Shown here piece after piece: positions 1 to 7,802 of a stretch of DNA of 64,000 nt. The DNA comes from Kribbella pratensis (lineage in GTDB: Bacteria; Actinomycetota; Actinomycetes; Propionibacteriales; Kribbellaceae): NCBI RefSeq assembly GCF_004366075.1, contig NZ_SODU01000002.1, positions 884,647 to 948,646 of the forward strand, written 5' to 3'. The number at the start of each line of letters is the position of its first letter. The stretch's first letter is position 1. The notes below the pieces were generated by a model, which was not told where the DNA came from, searched no databases, and saw nothing but the letters and a program-made list of their open reading frames with translations. The translations under genes were made by a program, and so were the position numbers.

Positions 1-434
1 GGCAGCTGCGATTCACCAACACGATCACGATCGACCGGCCACCGGCCGAGGTGTTCGAGTACTTGGCTCATCTCGAGAACGTGCCGCGGTGGAACTATGC
101 GATCGGTGAGACCCGGAAGATCACCAATGGACCGGTCGGCGTCGGGGCGCGTTACCTGCAGACCCGGACGATCCCGGTCCACGCCGAGGAAACCCTGGAA
201 ATCACCGAGTTCGAGCCTGACCGGGGACTCAGCCTCAGCGGAACGCTGAGCTCGATGCCTGCGCGCATCAGTTACACGCTCCATCCGGACGGGAATGCGA
301 CCACCCTGACCAACACCATCGAGCTGCAGCCGCCGCGCCACCTGGCGCTGGTGGCGCCGATCGCGGTCCGTCGGATCAAGTCCGCGGTCGCGGCCAACCT
401 CGCAGTACTCCAGGAGATCCTCGAACGCGCCTGA
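1..434 (+). CDS. SRPBCC (polyketide cyclase/START-like) family protein, 5' truncated
   Basis: The reading frame is open from base 3 and starts upstream of the window; the first visible residues are QLRFTNTITIDRP. The internal GTG at 51 is not a likely start, because the strand before it (ITIDRPPAEVFEYLA) is the usual first beta-strand and helix of SRPBCC proteins. The family folds into a helix-grip cavity that binds hydrophobic ligands. Nothing here identifies the ligand. It ends at a TGA about 140 bases before the YbaB start, so it is probably not part of the ybaB-recR unit. Confidence 0.8.
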   Translation, partial: QLRFTNTITIDRPPAEVFEYLAHLENVPRWNYAIGETRKITNGPVGVGARYLQTRTIPVHAEETLEITEFEPDRGLSLSGTLSSMPARISYTLHPDGNATTLTNTIELQPPRHLALVAPIAVRRIKSAVAANLAVLQEILERA

Positions 435-574
435 GCGGACCGTGGACGAAGCTGTCCACAGGGGTGTGGAAAAACTGGGGAGACTGGTCGGTTTCTGGGG
501 GTGGGTGGGGTTGTCCGCCGGACCGGCTAGTGTTGAGGCTCCGGTTGTTGAGCGGTTCGGACGAGGAGATCGCA

Positions 575-1174
575 GTGTTCGACGGTGGCGGTGCTGGGGG
601 CTTCGATATGTCCAACCTGCTCGCGCAGGCACAGGCGATGCAGAACCAGTTGATGGAAGCGCAGGCCGACCTGGAGGGTCAGGAGATCGAAGGATCCGCC
701 GGCGGCGGTCTGGTGACCGCCCTGGTGTCCGGCACTGGCGAGCTTCTCAGCCTGGACATCAAGAAAGAGGCCGTCGACCCGGACGACACCGAGACGCTGG
801 CCGACCTGATCGTCGCCGCGGTCCGGGACGCCTCGGAGAACGCGAAGCAGGCCGCGGCCGCCGCGATGGGTCCGCTGGCCGGTGGGCTGGGCGGCGCGTT
901 CGGCGGTGAGGGCGGCTTCCCCGGCTTCGGCGGCGCGCCCGGCGGCGGTTCGTCCGCCCCAGCCGGCTTCGGCCTGCCCGGTGCACGGCCCGCGGTCGAG
1001 TCGGGCGACGACGCCGACGGGAACGACGCCCCCCAGACCAACCGGCCGAGCGGCCCCGCCAACCCGGGCTCGGCCAACGAAGGTCAGGCACGCCCAGGCG
1101 CGGACGACCGCGGTGGAGTCGGGTTCGTGAACCCGGGCAGCTCGGCCGGCGAGCCCGGTCAGAACCCGGGCTGA
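575..1174 (+). CDS. YbaB/EbfC family nucleoid-associated protein with long Gly/Pro-rich tail
   Basis: Small DNA-binding, nucleoid-associated protein of the YbaB/EbfC family, classically located just before recR. The core, about residues 12-100, contains the LLAQAQAMQNQLMEAQ helix and the later strand with EAVDPDD, then a helix of the ADLIVAAVRDA type. I chose the GTG at 575 because GAGGAG sits 8-13 bases upstream; the ATG at 608 is an alternative. The last roughly 100 residues are low-complexity, first Gly/Ala/Pro and then Asn/Gly/Pro, so the protein (199 aa) is almost twice the usual length. Its TGA is one base before the recR start, so the two genes are cotranscribed. The upstream gap (435-574) holds a DnaA-box-like CTGTCCACA but no clear origin. 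Confidence 0.85.
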   Translation: MFDGGGAGGFDMSNLLAQAQAMQNQLMEAQADLEGQEIEGSAGGGLVTALVSGTGELLSLDIKKEAVDPDDTETLADLIVAAVRDASENAKQAAAAAMGPLAGGLGGAFGGEGGFPGFGGAPGGGSSAPAGFGLPGARPAVESGDDADGNDAPQTNRPSGPANPGSANEGQARPGADDRGGVGFVNPGSSAGEPGQNPG

Positions 1175-1175
1175 C

Positions 1176-1775
1176 GTGTACGAGGGGGCCGTTCAGGATC
1201 TCATCGACGAGCTGGGGAGGTTGCCTGGTGTGGGTCCGAAGTCCGCGCAGCGGATCGCGTTCCATCTGCTGGCGGCCGACGAGACCGACGTACGGCGGCT
1301 CGCGCATGTGCTCGTGCAGGTGAAGGAGAGGGTCAAGTTCTGCGAGATCTGCGGCAACGTCTCCGAGGAGACGCAGTGTCGGATCTGCCGGGACCCGCGA
1401 CGCGACCTGAGCCTGATCTGTGTGGTCGAGGAGGCCAAGGACGTGGTCGCCATCGAGCGCACCCGCGAGTTCCGCGGCCGGTACCACGTGCTCGGCGGGG
1501 CGATCTCGCCGATCGAGGGCATCGGGCCGGACGAGTTGCGGATCAAGGAGCTCATGCAGCGGCTGGCGAGCGGTGAGGTGACCGAGATCATCCTGGCCAC
1601 CGATCCGAACCTCGAAGGTGAGGCGACCGCAACGTACTTGAGCCGTCTGCTGCGGCCCATGGGGTTGCGCGTCACCCGATTGGCTAGTGGACTTCCAGTA
1701 GGCGGTGACCTCGAGTACGCCGACGAGGTGACCCTCGGACGGGCGTTTGAAGGGCGACGATCGATCGATGACTGA
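1176..1775 (+). CDS. recR: Recombination mediator protein RecR
   Basis: RecR acts with RecF/RecO to load RecA on gapped DNA. The 199-aa length is normal. Domains in order: helix-hairpin-helix (about residues 11-30, with LPGVGPKSAQRI), a C4 zinc finger (C56, C59, C68, C71), then a Toprim domain from about residue 79 (ICVVEEAKDV) to about 175. The C-terminal Walker-B-like region (YADEVTLGRA) is present. The GTG at 1176 is one base after the YbaB stop, and the gene ends inside the next start (ATG 1768, stop 1773-1775). This is the standard ybaB-recR arrangement; dnaX, often upstream, is not in the window. Confidence 0.97.
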   Translation: MYEGAVQDLIDELGRLPGVGPKSAQRIAFHLLAADETDVRRLAHVLVQVKERVKFCEICGNVSEETQCRICRDPRRDLSLICVVEEAKDVVAIERTREFRGRYHVLGGAISPIEGIGPDELRIKELMQRLASGEVTEIILATDPNLEGEATATYLSRLLRPMGLRVTRLASGLPVGGDLEYADEVTLGRAFEGRRSIDD

Positions 1776-2412
1776 ACCAACAGATATTGCAGAGCGGGCA
1801 CTGAGCACGGACTCCGAGGATCTCGAGGAGTTCGCGGAGCAGATCGCGGACCAGGTCCGGAGCTTCCTGATCTCGGTCCGCGACATCGCCGCGCAGCCGG
1901 ACGAGGACGGGGTCGACGAGGGCCTCGCCTCGCTGCCGTACCTGCTGCTCGAGGTGAGCCAGTTGCTGCTCGCCGGCGGCCGGCTCGGCGCGTTCGAGGA
2001 CTTCGTGCCGGAGGAGCGCTTCGAGAGCGACGCCGGCCCGGACCCGGACCTGGATGCGATGCGGGACCGGCTCGCGGCGCTGTTCGAGGGCCTGGACGAG
2101 TATGCGGAGGTCTTCGATCCGTATGCCGCTCCGCCGGAGATCACCGTCAACCGGCTCTCCGACGACCTGACCGCGATCGCGACCGACCTGGTGCACGGCC
2201 TCGCGCACTACGAGGACGGCCGGGTCGTCGAGGCGCTGTGGTGGTGGCAGTTCTCGTACGTGTCCACGTGGGGTGCCGCTGCGAGCGCCGTACTGCGGGC
2301 CATCCAGTCGCTGATCGCGCACGACCGGCTGGAGCCGGCGCACGACGCGGAGACCGAGGCGACCGACCGTGAGCTCGTCGAGGTCGCCGAAGAGGTCGTG
2401 CAGCGCCGCTGA
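1768..2412 (+). CDS. DUF5063 domain-containing protein
   Basis: A 214-aa acidic protein of the actinobacterial DUF5063 family, which commonly follows recR. The visible core is an alpha-helical stretch with SFLISVRDIAAQPDE, a LPYLLLEVSQLLLAGGR helix and FEGLDEYAEVFDPY. The ATG at 1768 overlaps the recR stop by 8 bases; a TTG at 1747 is in frame but less likely. Function is unknown. The position suggests co-expression with recombination genes, but this is only inference. No signal peptide or membrane segment is seen. Confidence 0.8.
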   Translation: MTEPTDIAERALSTDSEDLEEFAEQIADQVRSFLISVRDIAAQPDEDGVDEGLASLPYLLLEVSQLLLAGGRLGAFEDFVPEERFESDAGPDPDLDAMRDRLAALFEGLDEYAEVFDPYAAPPEITVNRLSDDLTAIATDLVHGLAHYEDGRVVEALWWWQFSYVSTWGAAASAVLRAIQSLIAHDRLEPAHDAETEATDRELVEVAEEVVQRR

Positions 2413-2416
2413 CGCG

Positions 2417-3058
2417 ATGTCTGTTCTCGAACTCGTACGGCGGTTGCCCGAGCCGGCCGTCGTACGGCGGGTGAGCCGGGCGCTCGCCGTACTCGATCTG
2501 GTGCTGAACGACGATGCATCGACCAGGTACTACGAGTTCGACGCGCGCTGGTCCGGGACCGAGGAAGCTGCCCTGATGCGGGACGGGTCGGGGAACGAGT
2601 ACTCGATCGTGTTCTCGCCGGACGGGACGTTCGCGTACGGGTTCGATCACGAGTCGCCGATGTCGCCGTACGTCAACGGGATGAAGGCCTGGCCCGGGCT
2701 GCTGGACGGCGTACCTGAGGTGTTCCACGAGCAGCGGGACGACAAGGCGTTCTGGGACGAAGCGCCGCGGGCGACGGTGTGCTTCTGGCGTACGACGGAC
2801 GACACCGCCTGGCGCTGCGGTCCGGTGGAAGGCAACGACGGGGCGGACTGGCTGTTCGAACTGGTGGCCGACGGTCGTCCGGAGGCGTACCTGACCTTCG
2901 CCGAGGACTACTACGAACAAGCGCTGGACCTCGAGGCCGTCCGGCACGTCTATGCGCTGATGCCGCTGACGGAGTACGTCGTCACGTCGCTCAACCGCCA
3001 GCGCCGCTTGGCCGATCTCAAAGACGCCATCGCCGAGATCGGCTACCCGCGTAGTTAG
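2417..3058 (+). CDS. Conserved hypothetical protein, 213 aa
   Basis: I do not recognise a named family. The protein is soluble, acidic and rich in aromatic residues (RYYEFDARW, FAYGFDHESPM, AWRCGPVEGNDGADW). This composition resembles the SUKH/immunity-like or DUF-type cytosolic proteins of Actinobacteria, but I see no diagnostic motif. The ATG at 2417 is 4 bases after the DUF5063 stop, so it is probably the last gene of the ybaB-recR operon. It converges on dinB, and the two stop codons overlap (3055-3058). Confidence 0.65.
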   Translation: MSVLELVRRLPEPAVVRRVSRALAVLDLVLNDDASTRYYEFDARWSGTEEAALMRDGSGNEYSIVFSPDGTFAYGFDHESPMSPYVNGMKAWPGLLDGVPEVFHEQRDDKAFWDEAPRATVCFWRTTDDTAWRCGPVEGNDGADWLFELVADGRPEAYLTFAEDYYEQALDLEAVRHVYALMPLTEYVVTSLNRQRRLADLKDAIAEIGYPRS

Positions 3059-4257
3059 TCCGGCAGCATCGGCATCTCCAGGCCCTGGGACTTGCCGAGG
3101 AGGATGCCTCGGGTGATCGCATTGGTGCCGAACTTGTCCTTGACCTGGTCGAGCGCGGAGTCGAGCTCGTTGTTGGCGGCCTTGTCGAAGGGGAGCGCCA
3201 GCTGGAGCGCGGCCTCGTTCTCCAGGTTGCCGACGGAGATGCCGATCATGGTGAGGCCCTGGGCGGTGATCAGCGGATGGGCCGCGCGGAGCAGCGCGCG
3301 GGCGGTGACCAGGATCGCGCGCGTCTGATCTGTTGCCTGCGGCAACGTGTGGGACCGGGTGGCCCGGGTGAAGTCGTCGAAGCGCAGCCGCAGCGTCACC
3401 GTCCGCCCCGAGCGACCCGCGGAGCGCATCCGCCGACTGACGCGATCGACGAGACCTGCGAGTACGGCGTCCAGCGTGGCCGGCGACTTCGGTGAACGGC
3501 CCAGTGCCCGTTGCGATCCGATCGACCGGCGCCGTCGCCCCACCTCGATCGGACGCGGGTCCCGGTTGTGCGCGAGGGCGTGCAGATGCCGCCCGGAGGC
3601 TCGGCCGAGCATCGCGACCAGCGCCGCCTCGGGCAGCATCGCGACATCGCCCACCTTGGTCAGCCCGCGACTTCGCAGTTTCTCCGCCGTCACTTCGCCG
3701 ACGCCCCACAGCCGCGAAACATCCAACGGGTGCAGGAACTCCAACTCGCGGTCCGGCGCGACCTCGAGCAGGCCGTCCGGCTTCGCGACGCCGCTCGCCA
3801 CCTTCGCCAGGAACTTCGTCCGCGCAATCCCGACCGTGATCGGCAGCCCGACCCGCGACAGCACCTCCGCCCGGAGACGTCGCGCGATCTCCAGCGGCGT
3901 ACCGCGGATCTTCCGCAGACCGCCCACATCCAGGAACGCCTCGTCGATCGAGAGCCCCTCGACCAGTGGAGTGGTGTCCTCGAAGACCTTGAACACCGCC
4001 TTGCTGGCCTCGGAGTATGCCGACATCCGCGGCTCGACCACGATCGCGCCCGGGCACCGGCGCAACGCCTGCCCGCCGTTCATCGCCGTCCGCACCCCGA
4101 ACGCCTTGGCCTCGTAGCTGCACGCGAGCACGACACCGGCGCCCACGATCACCGGCCGGCCGCGCAGGCGTGGGTCATCGCGCTGCTCGACCGATGCGTA
4201 GAAGGCGTCGAGGTCGGCATGCAGGATGGTGGCTGCCTGCAATTCGGGCACGAACAT
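3055..4257 (-). CDS. dinB: DNA polymerase IV (Y-family translesion polymerase)
   Basis: Error-prone Y-family polymerase that extends past damaged or misaligned template. At 400 aa it has the catalytic carboxylates in HADLDAFYASVE (D15) and SIDEAFLD (D105, E106), a finger/palm with the F19-Y20 steric-gate region, helix-hairpin-helix motifs around RLWGVGEVTAEKLRSRGL, and a C-terminal little-finger domain ending in a clamp-binding-like QLALPF. The ATG at 4257 lies inside a perfect LexA box (4251-4264). Either the mRNA is leaderless or translation starts slightly downstream (GTG at 4251). The frame stays open upstream, but that part is not polymerase-like. Confidence 0.95.
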   Translation of the reverse strand: MFVPELQAATILHADLDAFYASVEQRDDPRLRGRPVIVGAGVVLACSYEAKAFGVRTAMNGGQALRRCPGAIVVEPRMSAYSEASKAVFKVFEDTTPLVEGLSIDEAFLDVGGLRKIRGTPLEIARRLRAEVLSRVGLPITVGIARTKFLAKVASGVAKPDGLLEVAPDRELEFLHPLDVSRLWGVGEVTAEKLRSRGLTKVGDVAMLPEAALVAMLGRASGRHLHALAHNRDPRPIEVGRRRRSIGSQRALGRSPKSPATLDAVLAGLVDRVSRRMRSAGRSGRTVTLRLRFDDFTRATRSHTLPQATDQTRAILVTARALLRAAHPLITAQGLTMIGISVGNLENEAALQLALPFDKAANNELDSALDQVKDKFGTNAITRGILLGKSQGLEMPMLPD

Positions 4258-4264
4258 ATGTTCG
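4251..4264. promoter_or_regulatory. LexA (SOS) box overlapping the dinB start
   Basis: CGAACATATGTTCG is a perfect 14-bp palindrome and matches the Gram-positive/actinobacterial SOS box CGAAC-N4-GTTCG exactly. It overlaps the predicted dinB ATG. On the minus strand a TCTATG hexamer (4270-4265) lies where a -10 element would place transcription start at or beside that ATG. Confidence 0.85.
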
Positions 4265-4329
4265 CATAGACCGCCGACAAGTGAGATAGGGAGAATTCCC
4301 GACGCGGCGGACATCGATGTCAGGAAAGA

Positions 4330-5550
4330 ATGAGCCTTATGGACCTGACGGCGTACCGCGATCTCTGGAAGACCGAAGGCGTGATGGCGCTGCTCGCCTC
4401 GGCCTTGATCGCGCGGTTGCCGGTGCTGGCGACGATGGTGCCGCTGGCGTTCCTGGCCAAGGACGCGGCCGGCAACTTCGGCTGGGCCGGTGTGGTCGCA
4501 GGCGCCTATTCGGTCGGTACGGCGGTTGCGAGCGTCGTCTGGTCCCGGATGGCGGACCGTAAGGGTGCCCGCAAGGTCGTGATCGGCACCGGGATGGCCT
4601 GGGGTGTCTGGATGGCAGTGCTCGCCCTGCTGCCGTACAGCTGGTACCGGCTGTTCCCGATCGCGGCTGCGCTGGCCGGTGTGTTCGTCGCGCCCGTCAC
4701 GTCCGCACTGCGCGCCAACTGGCCGCGGATCGTGCACGGCTCCCGCCTCCGTGCGGTCTACTCACTGGACGCCACGGCACAGGAGCTGCTGTTCGTCTTC
4801 GGTCCGATGCTCGGCGCGGTCATGGTCAGTTTCGCGAGTCCGCGGGCCGGTCTGCTGGCCTGTGCGGTCACGGCGGCGGCAGCGATCTGGTGGTTCGGTC
4901 TGAACCAGCAGCCCGGCGTACCGCACAACGAGGGCGCCGGTCCGCGTCCCACTGCCCGGCAGCTGGTGTTCCATCCGCACCGTACGCCGATCCTGTTCGC
5001 CTGGGCGTGCCTCGTGATGGGGTTCGCGTCGATGTCACTCGGCATGGTCGCCGTCGCGGACGAGCACGGGAACCGGCTGATCGCGGGCATCCTCGAGACG
5101 GTCGCCGCGGTCGGCAGCGTGACCGGCGGTGTGATCAACGGCGCCCTGCCCGGCGGACGTACGTCGGCCGTGTGGCGGCGGATGCTGCTGTTCGCCGGAC
5201 TGGTCGCCGCCTGCATCTTCGTGACGTCGTCCGTGGTCGCGCTGGCGATCGGGATGTTCGCCGCCGGCTGCATGATCGCTCCGACCGTCGCGGCGCTCTA
5301 CGAACGCGTCGGCGCGCTCACCCCGGCGTCCGCTCACACCGAGATCTTCGGGTGGACGCAGAGCGGCGGAATGGTTGGTTCGGCCATCGGCTCCGCCGTC
5401 GCCGGCGCGGTGGTCGAGGCGTTCGGCGTCCGCTACGCGTGGGTCCTGACGGCGGGCCTCACTGTACTCGCGACCCTGTCCCTGCTCCGCGTTCCGCCCC
5501 ACCGGCCGGTCGACACCAGTGCCGTCGACGGCGCCGCGGTCGCGGCGTAG
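4330..5550 (+). CDS. MFS transporter
   Basis: Integral membrane protein of 406 aa with about 12 hydrophobic helices. It has an MFS-like loop 2-3 signature (SRMADRKGARKVVIG) and a long hydrophilic loop after helix 6 (NQQPGVPHNEGAGPRP). The substrate cannot be read from the sequence. The ATG at 4330 is preceded by AGGAAAG; an ATG at 4339 is a possible alternative. It is divergent from dinB, with 72 bases between the starts. Its last 118 bases overlap the 3' end of the convergent DHFR-like gene. Confidence 0.85.
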   Translation: MSLMDLTAYRDLWKTEGVMALLASALIARLPVLATMVPLAFLAKDAAGNFGWAGVVAGAYSVGTAVASVVWSRMADRKGARKVVIGTGMAWGVWMAVLALLPYSWYRLFPIAAALAGVFVAPVTSALRANWPRIVHGSRLRAVYSLDATAQELLFVFGPMLGAVMVSFASPRAGLLACAVTAAAAIWWFGLNQQPGVPHNEGAGPRPTARQLVFHPHRTPILFAWACLVMGFASMSLGMVAVADEHGNRLIAGILETVAAVGSVTGGVINGALPGGRTSAVWRRMLLFAGLVAACIFVTSSVVALAIGMFAAGCMIAPTVAALYERVGALTPASAHTEIFGWTQSGGMVGSAIGSAVAGAVVEAFGVRYAWVLTAGLTVLATLSLLRVPPHRPVDTSAVDGAAVAA

Positions 5551-6020
5551 CGCACGCGGTAGTCCGCCTCCAGTACGCCGCCGTCGCGGGCGCACATCGA
5601 GATCAGTTGCAGGTGCCGCCGGTCCAGAAGCATGCCGCGACCCGCGGCGACCGGGTGGATGAGCAGGGAGATCTCGTCGAGCAGGCGCCACCGCAGCAGC
5701 GCCCGGACCAGCGTCAGGCTGCCGATCACGCGCAGGTCGTCACCGGGCACGGCCTTGAGGGCGGACAGCACCCGGCGGGTATCGCCCTGCAGTATCTCGG
5801 TGCCCGGCCGCGCGACCACGGGACGGGATCCGACCACGAGGTTCCGGGTGTGCTCGAGTCCTTCGAGCGAACCGGCGTACCGCTCGAACGTGCGCCGGCC
5901 CCACAGCACGGTCCCGCTCTCGGGCAGCAGTTGCTCGATCGCCGGCCGTGCAAGCCATTGCTCCGGCCGCTCGACGATGCCGTCCTCGGACATGCACAAC
6001 CTGGCCACGATGTTCCGCAT
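5433..6020 (-). CDS. Dihydrofolate reductase family (RibD C-terminal-like) protein
   Basis: Matches the RibD-C/DHFR-like superfamily common in Actinobacteria: an opening strand NIVARLCMSEDGIV, VLWGRRTFERYAG, a DDLRVIGSLTLVRALL nucleotide-binding region, and LLDEISLLIHPVAAGRG near the end. Such proteins are usually uncharacterised NADPH-dependent reductases. The core ends near LEADYRVRY. The remaining roughly 38 residues lie antisense to the end of the MFS gene and look like read-through to the next stop. It is the second gene of an operon with the ArsR regulator, 31 bases downstream of it. Confidence 0.85.
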   Translation of the reverse strand: MRNIVARLCMSEDGIVERPEQWLARPAIEQLLPESGTVLWGRRTFERYAGSLEGLEHTRNLVVGSRPVVARPGTEILQGDTRRVLSALKAVPGDDLRVIGSLTLVRALLRWRLLDEISLLIHPVAAGRGMLLDRRHLQLISMCARDGGVLEADYRVRYAATAAPSTALVSTGRWGGTRSRDRVASTVRPAVRTHA

Positions 6021-6051
6021 ACCAACTGAGATGCAGGTAATGCCCCGAAGG

Positions 6052-6372
6052 TTATGTCCGGCGGCCGCGGTGCAGTTCGGTCTCCAGGGCGTCGAGCCGG
6101 TTCGTCCAGAACTTGCGGTACCGGTCCAGCCAGCTGTCGATCTCCCGCAGCGGCTCGGGGTCGACGGCGTACAGCCGCCGGGTGCCGTCGACGGTCACGG
6201 TTGCGAACCCGTTGTCGCGCAGCACCCGCAGGTGCTGGGACACGGCCGGCTGGCTGATGCCGAACTCCGCGCCGATCGTGCCGGCGATACTGCCGGCCGG
6301 CAGCTCGCCGTCGGCGAGCAGCTCCAGGATCCGGCGCCGGACCGGGTCGCCGAGAATGTCGAACGCGTGCAC
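6052..6372 (-). CDS. ArsR-family winged-helix transcriptional regulator
   Basis: A 106-aa winged-helix protein. The HTH is clear: FDILGDPVRRRILELLADGEL, then ISQPAVSQHLRVLRDNGF and a wing with VDGTRRLYAV. No Cys-rich metal-sensing site is visible, so it belongs to the metal-independent ArsR/YcaQ-type group that often controls a neighbouring DHFR-like or SRPBCC gene. It probably regulates itself and the downstream reductase. The operator would lie between 6373 and the lysC leader. Confidence 0.92.
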   Translation of the reverse strand: MHAFDILGDPVRRRILELLADGELPAGSIAGTIGAEFGISQPAVSQHLRVLRDNGFATVTVDGTRRLYAVDPEPLREIDSWLDRYRKFWTNRLDALETELHRGRRT

Positions 6373-6410
6373 CGGTACAGTATTTCAGTGATGACTTATA
6401 TGGACAAGTG

Positions 6411-6435
6411 CGGCTGACCGGTTGCTGGTCAGCCG
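6411..6435 (+). other. 9-bp hairpin in the lysC leader
   Basis: A perfect inverted repeat (CGGCTGACC / GGTCAGCCG) with a 7-base loop, 100 bases before the lysC start and 39 bases upstream of the ArsR start on the other strand. It has no T-run, so it is not a typical terminator. It could be an operator or part of the lysC leader; its role is unknown. Confidence 0.5.
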
Positions 6436-6533
6436 GTAGGCAACGGTCAGGTCACGGCTAGAATGACCGATGAGACTACGCCTGGTGCAACGCCGCACGG
6501 CGTACCGCAACCAGTGGTTTGAGGAGAAACACT

Positions 6534-7802
6534 GTGGGACGCGTCGTACACAAGTACGGCGGTTCTTCGGTCGCCGACGCCGATTGCATCAAGCGCGTGG
6601 CCCAACGGATCGTCGCGACAAAGAAGGCCGGGAACGACGTCGTGGTGGTCATCTCCGCCATGGGCGACACCACCGACGAACTGATGGACCTGGCCCAGCA
6701 GGTCTCTCCGCTGCCCCCGCCGCGCGAGCTGGACATGCTGCTCACCTCCGGTGAGCGGATCTCCGCCGCGCTGCTGGCGATGGCGATCGCCAACCTGGGG
6801 TACGAGGCCCGGAGCTTCACCGGCTCGCAGGCCGGCGTGATCACGACCGCCGCGCACGGCAACGCGCGCATCATCGACATCACACCGGGCCGGATCGAGG
6901 ACGCGCTGGGCGAGGGCCACATCGCGATCGTGGCCGGTTTCCAGGGCGTCGCCCAGGACACCAAGGACATCACCACCATGGGCCGCGGCGCCTCCGACAC
7001 CACCGCGGTCGCGCTCGCCGCCGCGCTGGAGGCCGACTACTGCGAGATCTACACCGACGTGGACGGCATCTTCACCGCGGACCCGCGGATCGTGCCGGCC
7101 GCCCAGCAGATCCCGAAGATCTCCTACGAGGAGATGCTCGAGATGGCTGCCTGCGGCGCCAAGGTGCTGCACCTGCGCTGCGTCGAGTACGCGCGGCGTT
7201 ACAACGTCCCCGTCCACGTGCGTTCCTCCTTCTCGCAGAAGGAAGGCACCTGGGTCGTCGATGCGAAGGAACTGGATCAGATGGAACAGGCGATCATCTC
7301 CGGCGTCGTGCAGGACCGCGGCGAAGCCAAGATCACCGTGGTCGGCGTGCCCGACAAGCCGGGTGAGGCGGCCCGGATCTTCGAGACGGTCGCCGGTGCC
7401 GACACCAACATCGACATGATCGTGCAGAACGTGTCGGCGGTCGCCACGAACCGCACCGACATCTCGTTCACGCTGCCCCGCGCCGACGGCGCCCGGGCGA
7501 TGTCCGCGCTGGCGCGGATGAAGGACGAGGTCGGCTACGAGCAGTTGCTGTACGACGACCAGATCGGAAAGGTCTCCGTCGTCGGAGTCGGAATGCGCTC
7601 GCACCCGGGCGTTTCCGCGAAGTTCTTCTCCGCGCTCGCCGACGCCGGCGTGAACATCGAGATGATCTCCACCTCGGAGATCCGGATCTCGGTGGTCGTG
7701 GACGAGAACCTGGTGGACGCCGCCGTGACCGCGGCGCACACCGCATTCGACCTGGACGACGAGCACACCCAGGCTGTCGTGTACGGAGGAACGGGACGGT
7801 GA
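6534..7802 (+). CDS. lysC: Aspartate kinase
   Basis: Phosphorylates aspartate in the first step of lysine, threonine, methionine and diaminopimelate synthesis. The kinase domain starts with HKYGGSSV and contains LLTSGERISAALLAMA and TDVDGIFTADPR. Two ACT domains follow from about residue 265, as in lysine/threonine-feedback-inhibited actinobacterial enzymes. The GTG at 6534 has GAGGAG 7 bases upstream; the 422-aa length is typical. Relatives use an internal start to make a separate regulatory beta subunit, and that may also hold here. It overlaps asd by 4 bases (GTGA). Confidence 0.97.
   Translation: MGRVVHKYGGSSVADADCIKRVAQRIVATKKAGNDVVVVISAMGDTTDELMDLAQQVSPLPPPRELDMLLTSGERISAALLAMAIANLGYEARSFTGSQAGVITTAAHGNARIIDITPGRIEDALGEGHIAIVAGFQGVAQDTKDITTMGRGASDTTAVALAAALEADYCEIYTDVDGIFTADPRIVPAAQQIPKISYEEMLEMAACGAKVLHLRCVEYARRYNVPVHVRSSFSQKEGTWVVDAKELDQMEQAIISGVVQDRGEAKITVVGVPDKPGEAARIFETVAGADTNIDMIVQNVSAVATNRTDISFTLPRADGARAMSALARMKDEVGYEQLLYDDQIGKVSVVGVGMRSHPGVSAKFFSALADAGVNIEMISTSEIRISVVVDENLVDAAVTAAHTAFDLDDEHTQAVVYGGTGR

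Noticed and set aside
435..574. DnaA-box-like CTGTCCACA and GTGTGGAAAA upstream of ybaB, considered as a replication origin
   Set aside because: Only one near-match, with no cluster of boxes and no dnaA/dnaN nearby.
2147..4123. A 658-codon minus-strand frame over dinB and its neighbour
   Set aside because: It lies out of frame with the polymerase motifs and shows no homology features of its own.
6373..6533. lysC leader considered as a lysine riboswitch or attenuator
   Set aside because: It has one simple hairpin, without the multi-helix lysine riboswitch pattern, a lysine-rich leader peptide or a T-run.
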